Shown: in pieces, positions 1 to 9,017 of the stretch
How the letters are laid out: the number at the start of each line of letters is the position of its first letter
How positions within the stretch are numbered: the first letter of the stretch is position 1
Source: an uncultured Ruminococcus sp.
Lineage (GTDB): Bacteria > Bacillota > Clostridia > Oscillospirales > Ruminococcaceae
Assembly: GCA_902776945.1 (NCBI GenBank)
Contig: CACYSH010000049.1
Coordinates: forward strand, 1 to 41,768
DNA length: 41,768 nucleotides
Direction of reading: 5' to 3'
Notes under the pieces: generated by a model
The model's database searches: none
What the model was told of the DNA's origin: nothing
Seen by the model: the letters and a program-made list of their open reading frames with translations, nothing else
Position numbers and translations under genes: made by a program

Positions 1-809
1 CGATAATTACCGCCGTTTTTTGCGCTTTCGTTTGGAACGTCCGCGAACATTGTCTCGCTCTTAGGAAGGCGTTCACTACCCTGACTGCGATAATTACCGC
101 CGTTTTTTGCGCTTTCGTTTGGAACGTCCGCGAACATTGTCTCGCTCTTAGGAAGGCGTTCACTACTCTGACTGCGGTAATCGCCGCCGTTTTTCGCGCT
201 TTCGCTGGGAACGTCCGCGAACATAGTCTCGCTCTTAGGAAGGCGTTCACTACCCTGACTGCGATAAGTGCCGCTATTTTTCGCGCTTTCGTTTGGAACG
301 TCCGCGAACATTGTCTCGCTCTTCGGAAGGCGTTCACTACTCTGACTGCGATAAGTGCCGCTATTTTTCGCGCTTTCGTTGGGAACGTCAGAGAACATAG
401 TCTCGCTCTTAGGAAGGCGTTCACTACTTTGACTGCGATAATCGCCGCCGTTGTCTGCACTTTCGTTGGGAATAATTACGGGGCGAATAGTCTCGCTCTG
501 CGCGGGGCGTTCACTGCCCTGACTGCGATAACTGCCGCCGCTGTTCGCGCTTTTTTTGGTAACATTCACGGGGCGCATGGTCTCGCTCTGTCCGGGGCGT
601 TCATAGCCGCGGCTGCGATAATCCCTGCCCTCTGCGCTTTCTTCGAGAACGTTTATAAGGCGCATGATCTCGTCATGCTGGAGACGTTCATAGCCCTGAC
701 CGCGATAATTCCCGCCGTTTTTCGCGCTTTCGCCGGGAATGACCGCGGGGCGAACAGTCTCACTCTGCGCGGGACGTTCAAAACCTTTATCACGATAGCC
801 GCCGTCGGG
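1..809. repeat. Nine in-frame tandem repeats of 87/90 bp
   Basis: The motif TCTCGCTC recurs at 53, 140, 227, 314 and 401 (87-bp period). Related motifs follow at 491, 581 and about 671 (90-bp period) and about 758. All periods are multiples of three, so the minus-strand reading frame is kept. Copies one to five differ at only a few positions, many of which alternate between copies (TTAGGAAGG or TTCGGAAGG, ACTACCCTG or ACTACTCTG). This suggests recent expansion or homogenisation by unequal exchange. The array continues past the window edge. Confidence 0.93.
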
Positions 810-917
810 AGCGCCTGCATCCGGTGCCGTCCGGGAAGAGCCGCCCGGCACGGAGCTTCTGCCGAAGGAATTATTCGGCTCGCCACCGTCCGGGTGTATC
901 TGTTCGTTTTCAGCCAA
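1..917 (-). CDS. Tandem-repeat protein, 3' end beyond window
   Basis: An open frame without stops runs leftward from a TTG codon at 917 through the window edge, giving about 305 visible residues. The start is chosen because a strong ribosome site (GGAGGGAGG) lies 9 bases upstream and no in-frame ATG is available. After about 45 hydrophilic residues (LAENEQIHPDGGEPNN...) the protein is almost entirely 29- or 30-residue repeats of the pattern YRSQGSER-LPKSETMFADVP-NESAKNGG. The five copies nearest the edge are nearly identical, while the four nearest the N-terminus have diverged (for example RPAQSETIRPVIIPNES). There is no signal peptide or membrane segment in the visible part, and composition suggests a disordered, polar protein. 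I do not recognise the family. It might be the cytoplasmic N-terminal part of a larger membrane protein, as in the VanY-like gene at 9018-10790, but that is a guess. Confidence 0.75.
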   Translation of the reverse strand, partial: MAENEQIHPDGGEPNNSFGRSSVPGGSSRTAPDAGAPDGGYRDKGFERPAQSETVRPAVIPGESAKNGGNYRGQGYERLQHDEIMRLINVLEESAEGRDYRSRGYERPGQSETMRPVNVTKKSANSGGSYRSQGSERPAQSETIRPVIIPNESADNGGDYRSQSSERLPKSETMFSDVPNESAKNSGTYRSQSSERLPKSETMFADVPNESAKNSGTYRSQGSERLPKSETMFADVPSESAKNGGDYRSQSSERLPKSETMFADVPNESAKNGGNYRSQGSERLPKSETMFADVPNESAKNGGNY

Positions 918-975
918 TTGACGTATCCTCCCTCCGGCGTATCGTCTTTCCTTTGCGATTTGTACAGTATTATTT

Positions 976-1004
976 ATTATACTCTAAAATCGCGCAAAAA
1001 ACAA
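976..1004 (-). promoter_or_regulatory. Sigma-A promoter for the repeat gene
   Basis: On the minus strand TTGTTT (999-1004) and a perfect TATAAT (976-981) are separated by 17 bases, about 60 bases upstream of the TTG start at 917. Confidence 0.65.
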
Positions 1005-1056
1005 CTTGCAAATTCTACAAATTTAAAAGCTCCTTTTCGCGGTTTTTTATAAAATA

Positions 1057-1111
1057 GGCGGTTTATTCGGACTGAAAGACCGCCGTTTGCCGCGTTCTGC
1101 CGCCGCGGCGG
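1057..1111. other. Hairpin and GC palindrome between divergent promoters
   Basis: GGCGGT (1057-1062) can pair with ACCGCC (1079-1084), and 1100-1111 is a perfect 12-base palindrome, CCGCCGCGGCGG. Both sit between the divergent promoters of the repeat gene and the epimerase-like gene. They could be an operator or a terminator remnant. No gene is visible in 918-1289. Confidence 0.3.
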
Positions 1112-1190
1112 GTGACATTTGTATAAATATATTCCAAATATTAAGGGGTAAATTTAGTTGTTTTTTTTAATAAAGTAACGCAAAAAAGAC

Positions 1191-1219
1191 TTGATATTTT
1201 GTTACCGTTATGTTATAAT
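1191..1219 (+). promoter_or_regulatory. Sigma-A promoter for the epimerase-like gene
   Basis: TTGATA (1191-1196), a 17-base spacer and TATAAT (1214-1219), about 70 bases upstream of the ATG at 1290. Confidence 0.75.
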
Positions 1220-1289
1220 TAATAAGTGTATGATGTGCGCCGTACTGTTGACGGCGGAAAAAGAAAAGAATTTATTTCGGGTGATATTA

Positions 1290-2297
1290 ATGACAGAGAT
1301 TGAAAAGGATTATCAGTTAAAGGGCGTGAGCTGCGTAAGGCTCACCGCCGGAAGGTATACTGCGGTGGTCTCGCCGCTTTACGGCTCTTCGGTATGGCGG
1401 CTTCACGATAACAAGCTGGGCGTTGAGGTCTTTCGTTACAGCGAAGACGTTACCGCCGACGAGATCGACTGCGCCCGCGAGATATGGGGTCTGCCGATGC
1501 TGTATCTGCCCAACCGCTTCGACAGGGGGATAATAAAGACCTCCGACGCGGAATACCGTCTGCCGATAAACGAGCCGCTTTTTGACAATTATATCCACGG
1601 CTGGGTACATAAGCGCCAGCACAAGGTGGAGATTTGCTCCGCCGACGCGAACAAGACCACGCTCGTTACCTCGTTTACGCATAACAAGTATGATGAGATG
1701 TACGAATATTTCCCGCTCGATTTCACGATAACCTACACCTTCGAGCTTTCGGACGCGGAGGGCTTGAAGCAGACTGTAAAGCTCACGAACCGCAGCAAAA
1801 ATGCGCTTCCCGTTTCGATATGCACTCACACCTGCATAAACGCCCCGATCGCCTACGGCGGCGCTCAGGAGGGCTTGCGGCTTATGGTGCCGATAGGCGA
1901 AAAGTGCGAGCTTGACGACAGATGCCTGCCTACCGAAAGACTGCTGCCGCTTGACGAGAGAGACCGCAAGTACAAGGAAGGCACCATGCCGCCCGTGCTG
2001 CATGATATTTCCAACGATATGTATACCGCCTGCGAAGGCGTGCTTGACGGCAAGCCCTTCTATGGCGCGGTGATCACCGACGAAGCCACAGGCAGAAGGA
2101 TCGGCAACGAGGTCTCGCCCGAATTTAAGTTCTGGAATATGTGGAATGACAGGGGTTTTAACGGCTATTTCTGCCCCGAGCCTATGACCGCTATGATAAA
2201 TAGTGCCAACCTTAGTCTGCCGCGTGAGGTAAGCGGCTACCGCGAGCTTGCTCCCGGCGAGAGCTTCACCTGCTGGCAGAGATTTTTCACGATGTGA
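1290..2297 (+). CDS. Aldose 1-epimerase-like (mutarotase fold) protein
   Basis: This 335-residue cytoplasmic protein has the galactose-mutarotase fold pattern: an Asn-Arg pair (LPNRF, residues 73-77), a His-rich segment (IHGWVHK, about 102-108), a second conserved His (CTHTCIN, about 180) and a Glu in CPEPMTA near residue 305, where the catalytic glutamate of GalM-type enzymes lies. Family members interconvert alpha and beta anomers of aldoses or phosphosugars, and the true substrate here cannot be read from sequence. I chose the ATG at 1290 because the protein matches from there. The ribosome site is weak (GGGTGAT), and upstream in-frame codons lie inside the promoter or leader. It has its own promoter and may serve sugar metabolism together with the cellobiose phosphorylase downstream. 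Confidence 0.82.
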   Translation: MTEIEKDYQLKGVSCVRLTAGRYTAVVSPLYGSSVWRLHDNKLGVEVFRYSEDVTADEIDCAREIWGLPMLYLPNRFDRGIIKTSDAEYRLPINEPLFDNYIHGWVHKRQHKVEICSADANKTTLVTSFTHNKYDEMYEYFPLDFTITYTFELSDAEGLKQTVKLTNRSKNALPVSICTHTCINAPIAYGGAQEGLRLMVPIGEKCELDDRCLPTERLLPLDERDRKYKEGTMPPVLHDISNDMYTACEGVLDGKPFYGAVITDEATGRRIGNEVSPEFKFWNMWNDRGFNGYFCPEPMTAMINSANLSLPREVSGYRELAPGESFTCWQRFFTM

Positions 2298-2408
2298 TAT
2301 AAAAAGCTATAAATGAGCGCCTTTTGTCAAATCGCGTAAATAATTATCGTAAAATAAAGCCTTTGCATGAGGACGGCGGGGGCAAGCATCGCTCGCCCGT
2401 TAATACCC

Positions 2409-2480
2409 ACAAAGCCGCGATTTTACGGCATTTTAAAATAGGTTAATGCCAATTAACGGCACTGCTCATTATATAGTAAA
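2409..2480. repeat. Two dispersed repeat modules upstream of lipoprotein gene
   Basis: The segment 2409-2438 (CCACAAAGCCGCGATTTTAC and onward) reappears in reverse complement at 38029-38052. The segment about 2450-2480 (ATTAACGGCACTGCTCATTA) reappears at 11996-12025 and 19889-19917. The rest of 2298-2499 holds no gene. Confidence 0.6.
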
Positions 2481-2499
2481 AAGGAAAGAGGAAAAGAAA

Positions 2500-3228
2500 A
2501 TGAAAAGCAAAAAATTAATATGCGCCCTGACGGCTGCCGTGCTTTGCGCAGGTATCGGAATGGTTTCCTGCGGAAAGGAAGAGAGCGGCGGCGGCACATC
2601 TGCCGAAGTAACTCAGGCTGCGGCGGGCGAAAACAAGACCGCTGATATTACCGAAGCAGTCACCGAAAGACCCAAAGACGACAAGCCCTCCGCCGACGAT
2701 AAGGGCGGCAAGGACAGCAAAGAAGACAAGGATAATAAGGACGGAGAATCCGAGGAAAAGAAGGAAGCCGCTGACGGAACAAAGAAGCCCGCCGAGACAA
2801 CGGCAGCTCCCGAAACGACCGTCAGCACCGAAACTCAGCCGACCGAAACAACTACCGTAGCCGAGACCTCCGCCGAAACGAGCGCCGTAACTACAACTAT
2901 GGAAGGCAAAGGCGGCGACGCAGCAGCAGCAGACGAGGCTTGGGAAAAAGCTCTCAGCGAGGAGTATCAAAAAGCTGCCAAAACACAGGCTTCATTTTTA
3001 AAGACCTCCGCAGAGGGCGTGCTTACGCTCCACGATATAACGGGCGACCCCATTCCCGACGGCACCTACAAAAAGGGCGACGGCTCGCTGATAGCGGAAG
3101 AGCTTGACAAATACGCCGAAAACGATGATTATACCGTAGTAATAAAGGACGGCAAAACGGTCTCCGTAACTATTGTCACCGACGGAGAAGACGGTGAAAG
3201 GATAGAAGAGACCATTACAGCAGAATGA
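2500..3228 (+). CDS. Secreted lipoprotein-like protein with Glu/Lys/Thr-rich linker
   Basis: This 242-residue protein starts with a typical signal sequence (MKSKKLICALTAAVLCAG) followed by MVSCGKE, a weak lipobox whose Cys about residue 24 may be lipidated. Residues about 30-150 are a low-complexity, highly charged then Thr/Glu-rich stretch, probably a flexible wall-spanning linker. The C-terminal 85 residues look folded and include a DITGDPIPDGTYKKGDGS segment and a beta-rich end (YTVVIKDGKTVSVTIVTDG). I do not recognise that domain. The ATG at 2500 is preceded by GAAAGAGGAAAAG. The stop codon overlaps an ATG of the next frame, and the next lipoprotein begins 30 bases later, so the two are probably co-transcribed. 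Confidence 0.75.
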   Translation: MKSKKLICALTAAVLCAGIGMVSCGKEESGGGTSAEVTQAAAGENKTADITEAVTERPKDDKPSADDKGGKDSKEDKDNKDGESEEKKEAADGTKKPAETTAAPETTVSTETQPTETTTVAETSAETSAVTTTMEGKGGDAAAADEAWEKALSEEYQKAAKTQASFLKTSAEGVLTLHDITGDPIPDGTYKKGDGSLIAEELDKYAENDDYTVVIKDGKTVSVTIVTDGEDGERIEETITAE

Positions 3229-3257
3229 TAAGGAAAGGAAAAGGAGAGATATTCAAA

Positions 3258-4601
3258 ATGAAAAAGATCATTATCGCGGCTGTGGCGGCGGTGCTGCTTT
3301 GCGGCTGCGGACAGGTAGACGTTAAGAAGAGAAACAACGATAACAGTCAGAACGACAGCGAAAACAATCCGCTGTTTACCACCACTACCACCAGTGATAC
3401 GCTTTCTACCAATTTCTTCCCGCAGATCGACGACGAGGACGACTACATCGCGACCACTCAGCCCGATATTCAGTTTATCGACGACGAGAATCTCGGCACC
3501 GTAAAGACTAAGAAGACCAAAAAATCAACGGAGCCTGTGATAACAATACAGCCTGTGACGACAACCACATCACAGACGACGACTACCACCACAACAACGA
3601 CTCCCCGTCCCACCACTACCACGACCACAAGACAGACCACAACTACCACAAAAGCCTCCACGACCACGACGACTACAACGGCTGACACCTCAAAGCAGAA
3701 GAAGTACGATGAGGCTCAGGCGCGTATAGATGCCGCAAAAACTGCATCTGCCGCTGCCGAAAAAACGATCACTACGATACAGACGAAGCTCGACGAGGCT
3801 TACGCAAAGCTCGCCGCCGAACAGCAGCTGCTTGAAACTATCAAGGCGGCGTTCCCTTACAGCGCCGACGCGGATGGCTTCTTCAATTATGTACAGGCTG
3901 CCGACGCGATAAGCATACTCAAAAACGCAGAGTATGCTTCCAGCACCATTATGGGCGGCAGCGGCGATGCTTCGTCTCTTGAAAACATAAAGAGATCCCT
4001 CGAATATATCCGCAAGTGCAACGAGATCCGTGAGGCGGAAGGTCAGCCGGAGCTTAGAGTTTCCGACCGCATGATGGCATACGCGATAGCCGATGTAAAT
4101 GTTTCCGCAAGCTATCAGGATCACGCAAGGCAGTTCGAGGACATAGCCGAGAACCTTAAATGGGGCAGCGGCGATCCCTTCGAAAGCTGGTACGATTCCG
4201 AAAAGGCAGCCGAGGGCGGTCACTATCTTAACATCGTCGATCCCGAAAACGGCGTTACGGGCTTTGCCATAAATAATTCAAGCAACGCGATACTCGGTAT
4301 ATGCTGCTGCCAGGTATTCGGCGGATACTCAACGCCCGGCGACGCTTACTCCGTTTCGGCATACGAAAATCGTTTCAACGATTTCTATAAAAAGGCAAAG
4401 GCAGCCGACGTAGCAGGTCACGAAAAGAACATTGCGACCTTGCAGGAGGCTATTGATCTGGGAAAATCAGAGCTTGACAAGGCAAAGGCGACCAAGGAAG
4501 CCGCCGATAAGGAGATCGCCGATGCTACCGCGGCTTACGAAAAACTCGAAAAGGAAGAGCCTAAGCATACCGGCACAGGTCACAGAGAGATAACGCTCTG
4601 A
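3258..4601 (+). CDS. Lipoprotein with CAP (SCP-like) domain between coiled coils
   Basis: This 447-residue protein begins with a short signal peptide ending in LLCGCGQ, a good lipobox. A Thr-rich linker (about residues 95-145) and a helical coiled-coil segment follow. A CAP/SCP-like domain (about 240-385) has the characteristic spaced motifs: EYIRKCNEIREAEG, DRMMAYAIADVN, FEDIAENLKWGSG and GGHYLNIV, then the closing beta hairpin GICCCQVFGG. The C-terminus is another coiled coil rich in Lys and Glu. CAP proteins are secreted and have varied, often undefined functions in Firmicutes. The ATG at 3258 has AAGGAGAG about 9 bases upstream. An in-frame ATG at 3225 overlaps the previous stop but lacks a ribosome site and would spoil the signal peptide. 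Confidence 0.83.
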   Translation: MKKIIIAAVAAVLLCGCGQVDVKKRNNDNSQNDSENNPLFTTTTTSDTLSTNFFPQIDDEDDYIATTQPDIQFIDDENLGTVKTKKTKKSTEPVITIQPVTTTTSQTTTTTTTTTPRPTTTTTTRQTTTTTKASTTTTTTTADTSKQKKYDEAQARIDAAKTASAAAEKTITTIQTKLDEAYAKLAAEQQLLETIKAAFPYSADADGFFNYVQAADAISILKNAEYASSTIMGGSGDASSLENIKRSLEYIRKCNEIREAEGQPELRVSDRMMAYAIADVNVSASYQDHARQFEDIAENLKWGSGDPFESWYDSEKAAEGGHYLNIVDPENGVTGFAINNSSNAILGICCCQVFGGYSTPGDAYSVSAYENRFNDFYKKAKAADVAGHEKNIATLQEAIDLGKSELDKAKATKEAADKEIADATAAYEKLEKEEPKHTGTGHREITL

Positions 4602-4602
4602 T

Positions 4603-5247
4603 ATGAACCAAAGAAACAGCTTTTCGGGGCTGCTCTCGACCGCTATCGGCGCTGAGTTATGGAAAGCGGTCATGATAGTGCTTGTGCTGCCGTGCATGGG
4701 AGCGCTGGCGCTGCGCAGGTCGGTTCTTGCCGACGCGGATTTTCTGGGCGGACGACCCGAGATACAGCGCTTTTTCAGGGTAAATCTCTGCTGCCTGATA
4801 CTCACGGCGGTGATACTCGCGGCGGAGGTATTCCTGTTCTATAAGTTTTGCGTGGGAAAGCATAATACGGGCGCAAAGCTGATAGCTTTTATCGGCAGCA
4901 TGGCAGTCGTTTTCGTCACGGCGGCGATATTCACGTTCAGCGTGGTAAACATCAGCCGCGACCTGCACGGCGTTACCCGTGCGGAGCTTGACGATTATGT
5001 GCTTTCGGTCTCCGGCTCAAATTATTACTTAGGCTTTTACGACGGCGGCGAGAACGTGCAGATGCCGATAACGGGCAGTCTTTACGAGGAGCTTTCGGGC
5101 GGCGAAGTCCGCACGGACGGTCTTCACAGCAATATCTTTGATATGATAACCGAAGCCGGATACAGCAGCGTCACCGAATACAAGAACGGTCTGACGGTGG
5201 AATATTATTTTCACAGCGCCATGATAGAAAGCGCGAAGCTGACATAA
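4603..5247 (+). CDS. Small membrane protein with extracytoplasmic tail
   Basis: This 214-residue protein has three hydrophobic segments (about residues 19-37, 61-82 and 92-115) and a hydrophilic C-terminal half of about 95 residues (ELDDYVLSVSGSNYYLGFYDG...). The family is not recognised. The ATG follows the stop codon of the CAP lipoprotein by a single base, so it is probably translationally coupled and forms a three-gene unit with the two lipoproteins. With three membrane crossings the C-terminal domain would sit opposite the N-terminus, possibly outside. Confidence 0.7.
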   Translation: MNQRNSFSGLLSTAIGAELWKAVMIVLVLPCMGALALRRSVLADADFLGGRPEIQRFFRVNLCCLILTAVILAAEVFLFYKFCVGKHNTGAKLIAFIGSMAVVFVTAAIFTFSVVNISRDLHGVTRAELDDYVLSVSGSNYYLGFYDGGENVQMPITGSLYEELSGGEVRTDGLHSNIFDMITEAGYSSVTEYKNGLTVEYYFHSAMIESAKLT

Positions 5248-5310
5248 TCGCTATACAGAGGAATTAATTTTTGTAAATTAATTATAAATTACGAAAGGTG
5301 GAACTGAAAC

Positions 5311-7764
5311 ATGAAGTTTGGTTACTTTGACGACGCAAACAGGGAGTATGTCATCACAAATCCCAGAACACCCTACCCGTGGATAAACTATCTCGGGACG
5401 GAGGAATTTTTCTCGCTGATCTCCAACACGGCGGGCGGTTATTCCTTCTTTAAGGACGCGAGACTGCGCCGCATAACGAGATACCGCTATAACAACGTTC
5501 CCGTTGATATGGGCGGACGCTATTTCTACATCAACGACGGCGGCACGGTATGGTCGCCCGGCTGGTCGCCCGTAAAGACCGAGCTTGACAAGTATTCCTG
5601 CCGTCACGGCATGGGCTACACCGTGATCAAAGGCTCGAAAAACGGCGTTGAAGCGGAGGTAACATTCTTTGTACCGATGCACTTCAACGGCGAGGTTCAG
5701 AAGGTGAAGCTCACCAACACCTCCGCCGAGACCAAGAAATTCAAACTGTTCTCGTTCCTTGAATGGTGTCTGTGGAACGCTCAGGACGACGGCGAGAACT
5801 TCCAGAGAAATTTCAACACGGGCGAGGTGGAGATCGAAGGCTCGACCATTTTCCACCGCACCGAGTACAAGGAGCGCCGCAATCACTTCGCGTTCTACAC
5901 CGTAAACGCTGACATTGCGGGCTACGACACCGACCGCGAGAGCTTCATGGGTCTGTACAACGGCTTCGGCAATCCGCAGACCGTTATGGCAGGCAAGCCC
6001 TCCAACTCCGTTGCTGACGGCTGGTCGCCTATCGCTTCTCACTGCCTTGACATCAAGCTCCACGCGGGCGAGACAAAGGAACTCGTATTCATTTTGGGTT
6101 ATGTTGAGAACGACTTCGACAAGAAATTCAACGCCGACGGCAGCATGAACAAGTCCAAGGCTTACGAGATGATCGAGCAGATGGGCACTCCCGAAAAGGC
6201 GGACAAGGCTCTTGAAGAGCTGAAGGCTTACTGGGTAAGTCTGCTGTCGCAGTACAAGGTAAACACCGCCGACGAAAAGGTAAACAGAATGGTAAACATC
6301 TGGAACCAGTACCAGTGCATGGTAACATTCAATATGTCCCGTTCGGCTTCCTACTTCGAGAGCGGCATCGGCAGAGGCATGGGCTTCCGCGATTCCAACC
6401 AGGATCTGCTGGGCTTCGTTCATCAGATCCCCGACAGAGCAAGACAGAGAATACTCGACCTGGCGGCGACTCAGTTCCCCGACGGCGGCTGCTATCATCA
6501 GTATCAGCCCCTTACCAAGAAGGGCAACGATGCTATCGGCGGCGACTTCTCCGACGACCCGCTGTGGATGATACTTTCCACCGCACAGTACATCAAGGAG
6601 ACAGGCGACTACGGGATACTTGACGAAATGGTTCCCTACGACAACGACCCCGCTCAGGCACAGCCCATGATGCACCACCTCGAAAAGAGCTTCTGGCACG
6701 TTGCCGAGAACGTTGGTCCTCACGGTCTGCCGCTCGCTATGCGTGCCGACTGGAACGACTGCATCAACCTCTCCTGCCATTCGGACACCCCGGGCGAGAG
6801 TTTCCAGACCTACACCAGCCCCAAGTACGGCGAGCAGAAGTTCAGCCGCGTTGCTGAATCGGTTCTCGTTGCTACAATGATGGCGTTCATTGGTCCCGAA
6901 TACGTTGCGCTCTGCAAGTACAAGGGTCTTGACGACGAAGCCGCCAAGGCGCAGGCTGAGATCGACAAGATGAACAAGAACACTATGGAATACGGCTTTG
7001 ACGGCGAATGGTTCCTCCGCGCTTACGACGACTTCGGCAAGAAGATGGGTTCGAAGGAGTGCGAGGAAGGCAAGATCTTCATCGAGCCGCAGGGCTTTGC
7101 TGTAATGGCTGGTCTCGGCAAGGAAGACGGCAAGGACAAGCTCACTATGGATTCTGTCAACAAGTACCTCTCCACCAAGTACGGTCTTGTGCTGAACAAC
7201 CCCGCGTTTACCAAGTATTACAAGGAATACGGCGAAATTTCGACCTATCCGGGCGGCTACAAGGAGAACGCAGGTATCTTCTGCCACAACAACGCATGGA
7301 TAATCTGTGCGGAAGCGGCTATCGGCAACGGTGACAGAGCTTTCGAATATTACAGCAAGATCGCTCCCGCGTTCCTTGAAGACATCAGCGACCTGCACCG
7401 CACCGAGCCGTATGTATACGCGCAGATGATCGCGGGCAAGGACGCGAAGCGTCACGGCGAAGCCAAGAACAGCTGGCTGACAGGCACGGCGGCATGGAAT
7501 TTCGTAGCCATTTCGCAGTACATACTGGGCGTTATCCCCGATTACAACGGTCTGAAAATTGACCCGTCCATTCCTCACGAGTGGGACGGCTTCACGGCTT
7601 CGCGCTTCTTCCGCGGCGCGACCTACAACATCACGATCAAGAACCCCGACCACATCTGCAAGGGCGTTAAGTCGATAACGGTTGACGGCAAGGCTATCGA
7701 GGGCAACGTAGTTCCCGCGGCGGCTAAGGGCGCGACCGTTAATGTTGAGGTAGTAATGGGCTGA
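5311..7764 (+). CDS. Cellobiose phosphorylase (GH94)
   Basis: This 817-residue protein matches the length and motifs of cytoplasmic GH94 cellobiose phosphorylases, which split cellobiose with phosphate into alpha-glucose 1-phosphate and glucose and so conserve one bond energy. Visible features are the N-terminal beta-sandwich ([20 protein letters not shown]), the helical-barrel entry [20 protein letters not shown], the general-acid motif ADWNDC (residues 479-484) and a C-terminal jelly roll. The close relative cellodextrin phosphorylase is usually longer and cannot be excluded without alignment, but the length favours cellobiose. AAGGTGG lies 11-12 bases before the ATG. The gene is followed by a strong terminator. 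The nearby mutarotase-like protein could help anomer conversion, which is inference. Confidence 0.92.
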   Translation: MKFGYFDDANREYVITNPRTPYPWINYLGTEEFFSLISNTAGGYSFFKDARLRRITRYRYNNVPVDMGGRYFYINDGGTVWSPGWSPVKTELDKYSCRHGMGYTVIKGSKNGVEAEVTFFVPMHFNGEVQKVKLTNTSAETKKFKLFSFLEWCLWNAQDDGENFQRNFNTGEVEIEGSTIFHRTEYKERRNHFAFYTVNADIAGYDTDRESFMGLYNGFGNPQTVMAGKPSNSVADGWSPIASHCLDIKLHAGETKELVFILGYVENDFDKKFNADGSMNKSKAYEMIEQMGTPEKADKALEELKAYWVSLLSQYKVNTADEKVNRMVNIWNQYQCMVTFNMSRSASYFESGIGRGMGFRDSNQDLLGFVHQIPDRARQRILDLAATQFPDGGCYHQYQPLTKKGNDAIGGDFSDDPLWMILSTAQYIKETGDYGILDEMVPYDNDPAQAQPMMHHLEKSFWHVAENVGPHGLPLAMRADWNDCINLSCHSDTPGESFQTYTSPKYGEQKFSRVAESVLVATMMAFIGPEYVALCKYKGLDDEAAKAQAEIDKMNKNTMEYGFDGEWFLRAYDDFGKKMGSKECEEGKIFIEPQGFAVMAGLGKEDGKDKLTMDSVNKYLSTKYGLVLNNPAFTKYYKEYGEISTYPGGYKENAGIFCHNNAWIICAEAAIGNGDRAFEYYSKIAPAFLEDISDLHRTEPYVYAQMIAGKDAKRHGEAKNSWLTGTAAWNFVAISQYILGVIPDYNGLKIDPSIPHEWDGFTASRFFRGATYNITIKNPDHICKGVKSITVDGKAIEGNVVPAAAKGATVNVEVVMG

Positions 7765-7798
7765 TATTCCGGCTGAAATTTAACAAGACATAAAAAAT

Positions 7799-7834
7799 CG
7801 GGCTGCGCTCCTTTTGGGGTGCAGCCCGTGTTTT
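7799..7834 (+). terminator. Rho-independent terminator after GH94 gene
   Basis: GGGCTGC (7800-7806) pairs with GCAGCCC (7821-7827), extended by GCTCC/GGGGT around a TTTT loop, then GTGTTTTG. Confidence 0.88.
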
Positions 7835-7862
7835 GTGTATTAATACTAAATTGGTAAGTATA

Positions 7863-8717
7863 TTAAATTTTCCACTTATGTTTGCAGTTTAGGCAAGTTA
7901 CATATAGTTTTTGTGAATTGATATTACCGGCAAGTAAGCCTGCTGTGCCTAATAATGCAACACCAGTAATAGCTTTTCCTATTCCGAAGCCTTGCTTATT
8001 TGCAACAATTGATGTACTCCCACATTTTGGACAACAAGCAATTCCTTGCTCCTTGTTCATTTTCTTTCGTTGTTTAGCCGTGGTTTTGCTTGCTTCACGT
8101 TCTATTTCCAATTGATGTTTTTTTTCAGCGATTATCTGACGGTCTTTTATAAATTTTGGAGGTTCATATTCTTGTTCTTGTCGAACTGGTAGTGTTGATT
8201 GAACAGTATTAGGCTGTATAGAATGAAAAGATGTATCAGATTTCGATGATACATAACTTTGTATATCAGAAGAACTTAATTTTGATATTTCAATAAGAAA
8301 ATCTGTAATAGCATTATAAGTAGCATCATTTTTTCCATGAAACTTTTTTTCTTTTAATTTATTATTTACTTTATAAGTAATTGTCGTTCTGAAAACAGTT
8401 CCATCTCGTTTTTTGGTAACACTAACTATATCAGAATAGTATATTTTTGTATCTTTTATTTTTGTAGAAGTTAAATAAAGTTTAAAGATTATGCAATCAG
8501 GTTCAATATCAATTGTAGAGTCATGTAGATTGTATATTCCCCACTCAAAAGGTAATTTAGTATTATCATTATCATAAGAAGAGCCAGTAATATTGCTTTG
8601 AGAATCCTGAGAGATAGAATCACTGATTGAATCGGATAATATTGATAACGAAGTTCCGCAATTCGGACAAAAAGCTGCTTGATTGGGAACAGAAGAGCCA
8701 CATTTATAGCAAAACAT
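7863..8717 (-). CDS. Zinc-ribbon protein with PH-like middle and C-terminal ribbon
   Basis: This 284-residue protein carries an N-terminal zinc ribbon (CYKCG...CPNCG, residues 3-21), a Ser-rich linker and a beta-rich middle domain (FEWGIYNLHDSTIDIEPDC through AITDFLIEISK) that resembles bacterial PH-like domains. A Lys/Glu-rich helix follows, then a C-terminal ribbon (CCPKCGSTSI...CLNCKHKW). Between the two Cys pairs of that last ribbon lies a Gly-rich hydrophobic stretch (IGKAITGVALLGTAGLLAG). The ATG at 8717 has AGGAG 8 bases upstream. A longer frame upstream would read through the promoter. Its base composition is far more AT-rich than its neighbours and it prefers codons such as AAT, TTA and ATA, which suggests recent acquisition. 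C-terminal ribbons of this kind occur in phage and mobile-element proteins of Firmicutes. No function can be assigned. Confidence 0.8.
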   Translation of the reverse strand: MFCYKCGSSVPNQAAFCPNCGTSLSILSDSISDSISQDSQSNITGSSYDNDNTKLPFEWGIYNLHDSTIDIEPDCIIFKLYLTSTKIKDTKIYYSDIVSVTKKRDGTVFRTTITYKVNNKLKEKKFHGKNDATYNAITDFLIEISKLSSSDIQSYVSSKSDTSFHSIQPNTVQSTLPVRQEQEYEPPKFIKDRQIIAEKKHQLEIEREASKTTAKQRKKMNKEQGIACCPKCGSTSIVANKQGFGIGKAITGVALLGTAGLLAGNINSQKLYVTCLNCKHKWKI

Positions 8718-8741
8718 ACAAAACGCTCCTTTTTTATTCAG

Positions 8742-8770
8742 ATTATAACATAAAAATGCAACAAATGCAA
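8742..8770 (-). promoter_or_regulatory. Promoter of the zinc-ribbon gene
   Basis: TTGCAT (8765-8770), 17 bases, TATAAT (8742-8747) on the minus strand, 25 bases before the start codon. Confidence 0.72.
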
Positions 8771-8887
8771 TTTCTAAAAGAAAAAATTTACAGAAAATTG
8801 TAATGATGTACACATATTTATACCAGACTGTATCAAAACCCGCAGTCCGGTTTTTTATCAGACTTATCCAATAACCACTATATATGG

Positions 8888-8970
8888 TAGGGCGGGGCTT
8901 GCCCCCACCTTCGACCAAATTAATCAATATATGTGTTTTCATAAGGTCGGGGCAAGCCCCGACCCTACAA
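8888..8970. repeat. Pair of P1 palindromic repeats in inverted orientation
   Basis: TAGGGCGGGGCTTGCCCCC (8889-8907) and, in reverse, GGTCGGGGCAAGCCCCGACC (8945-8964) followed by CTACAA. Each is itself a palindrome, and the two face each other across about 30 bases. No gene lies in 8771-9017. Confidence 0.8.
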
Positions 8971-9017
8971 TATATTGTGGGTAGAACGGCTTACCGGACA
9001 GGTCTGTTATACGTTAT

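Noticed and set aside
1-435. CRISPR-like regular repeats
   Set aside because: The whole 87-bp unit is repeated without unique spacers, and the period is a multiple of three within an open frame, so it is a coding tandem repeat.
5278-7653. 791-codon open frame opposite the GH94 gene
   Set aside because: It mirrors the codon bias of the real gene, has no ribosome site or domain and yields a protein of biased composition.
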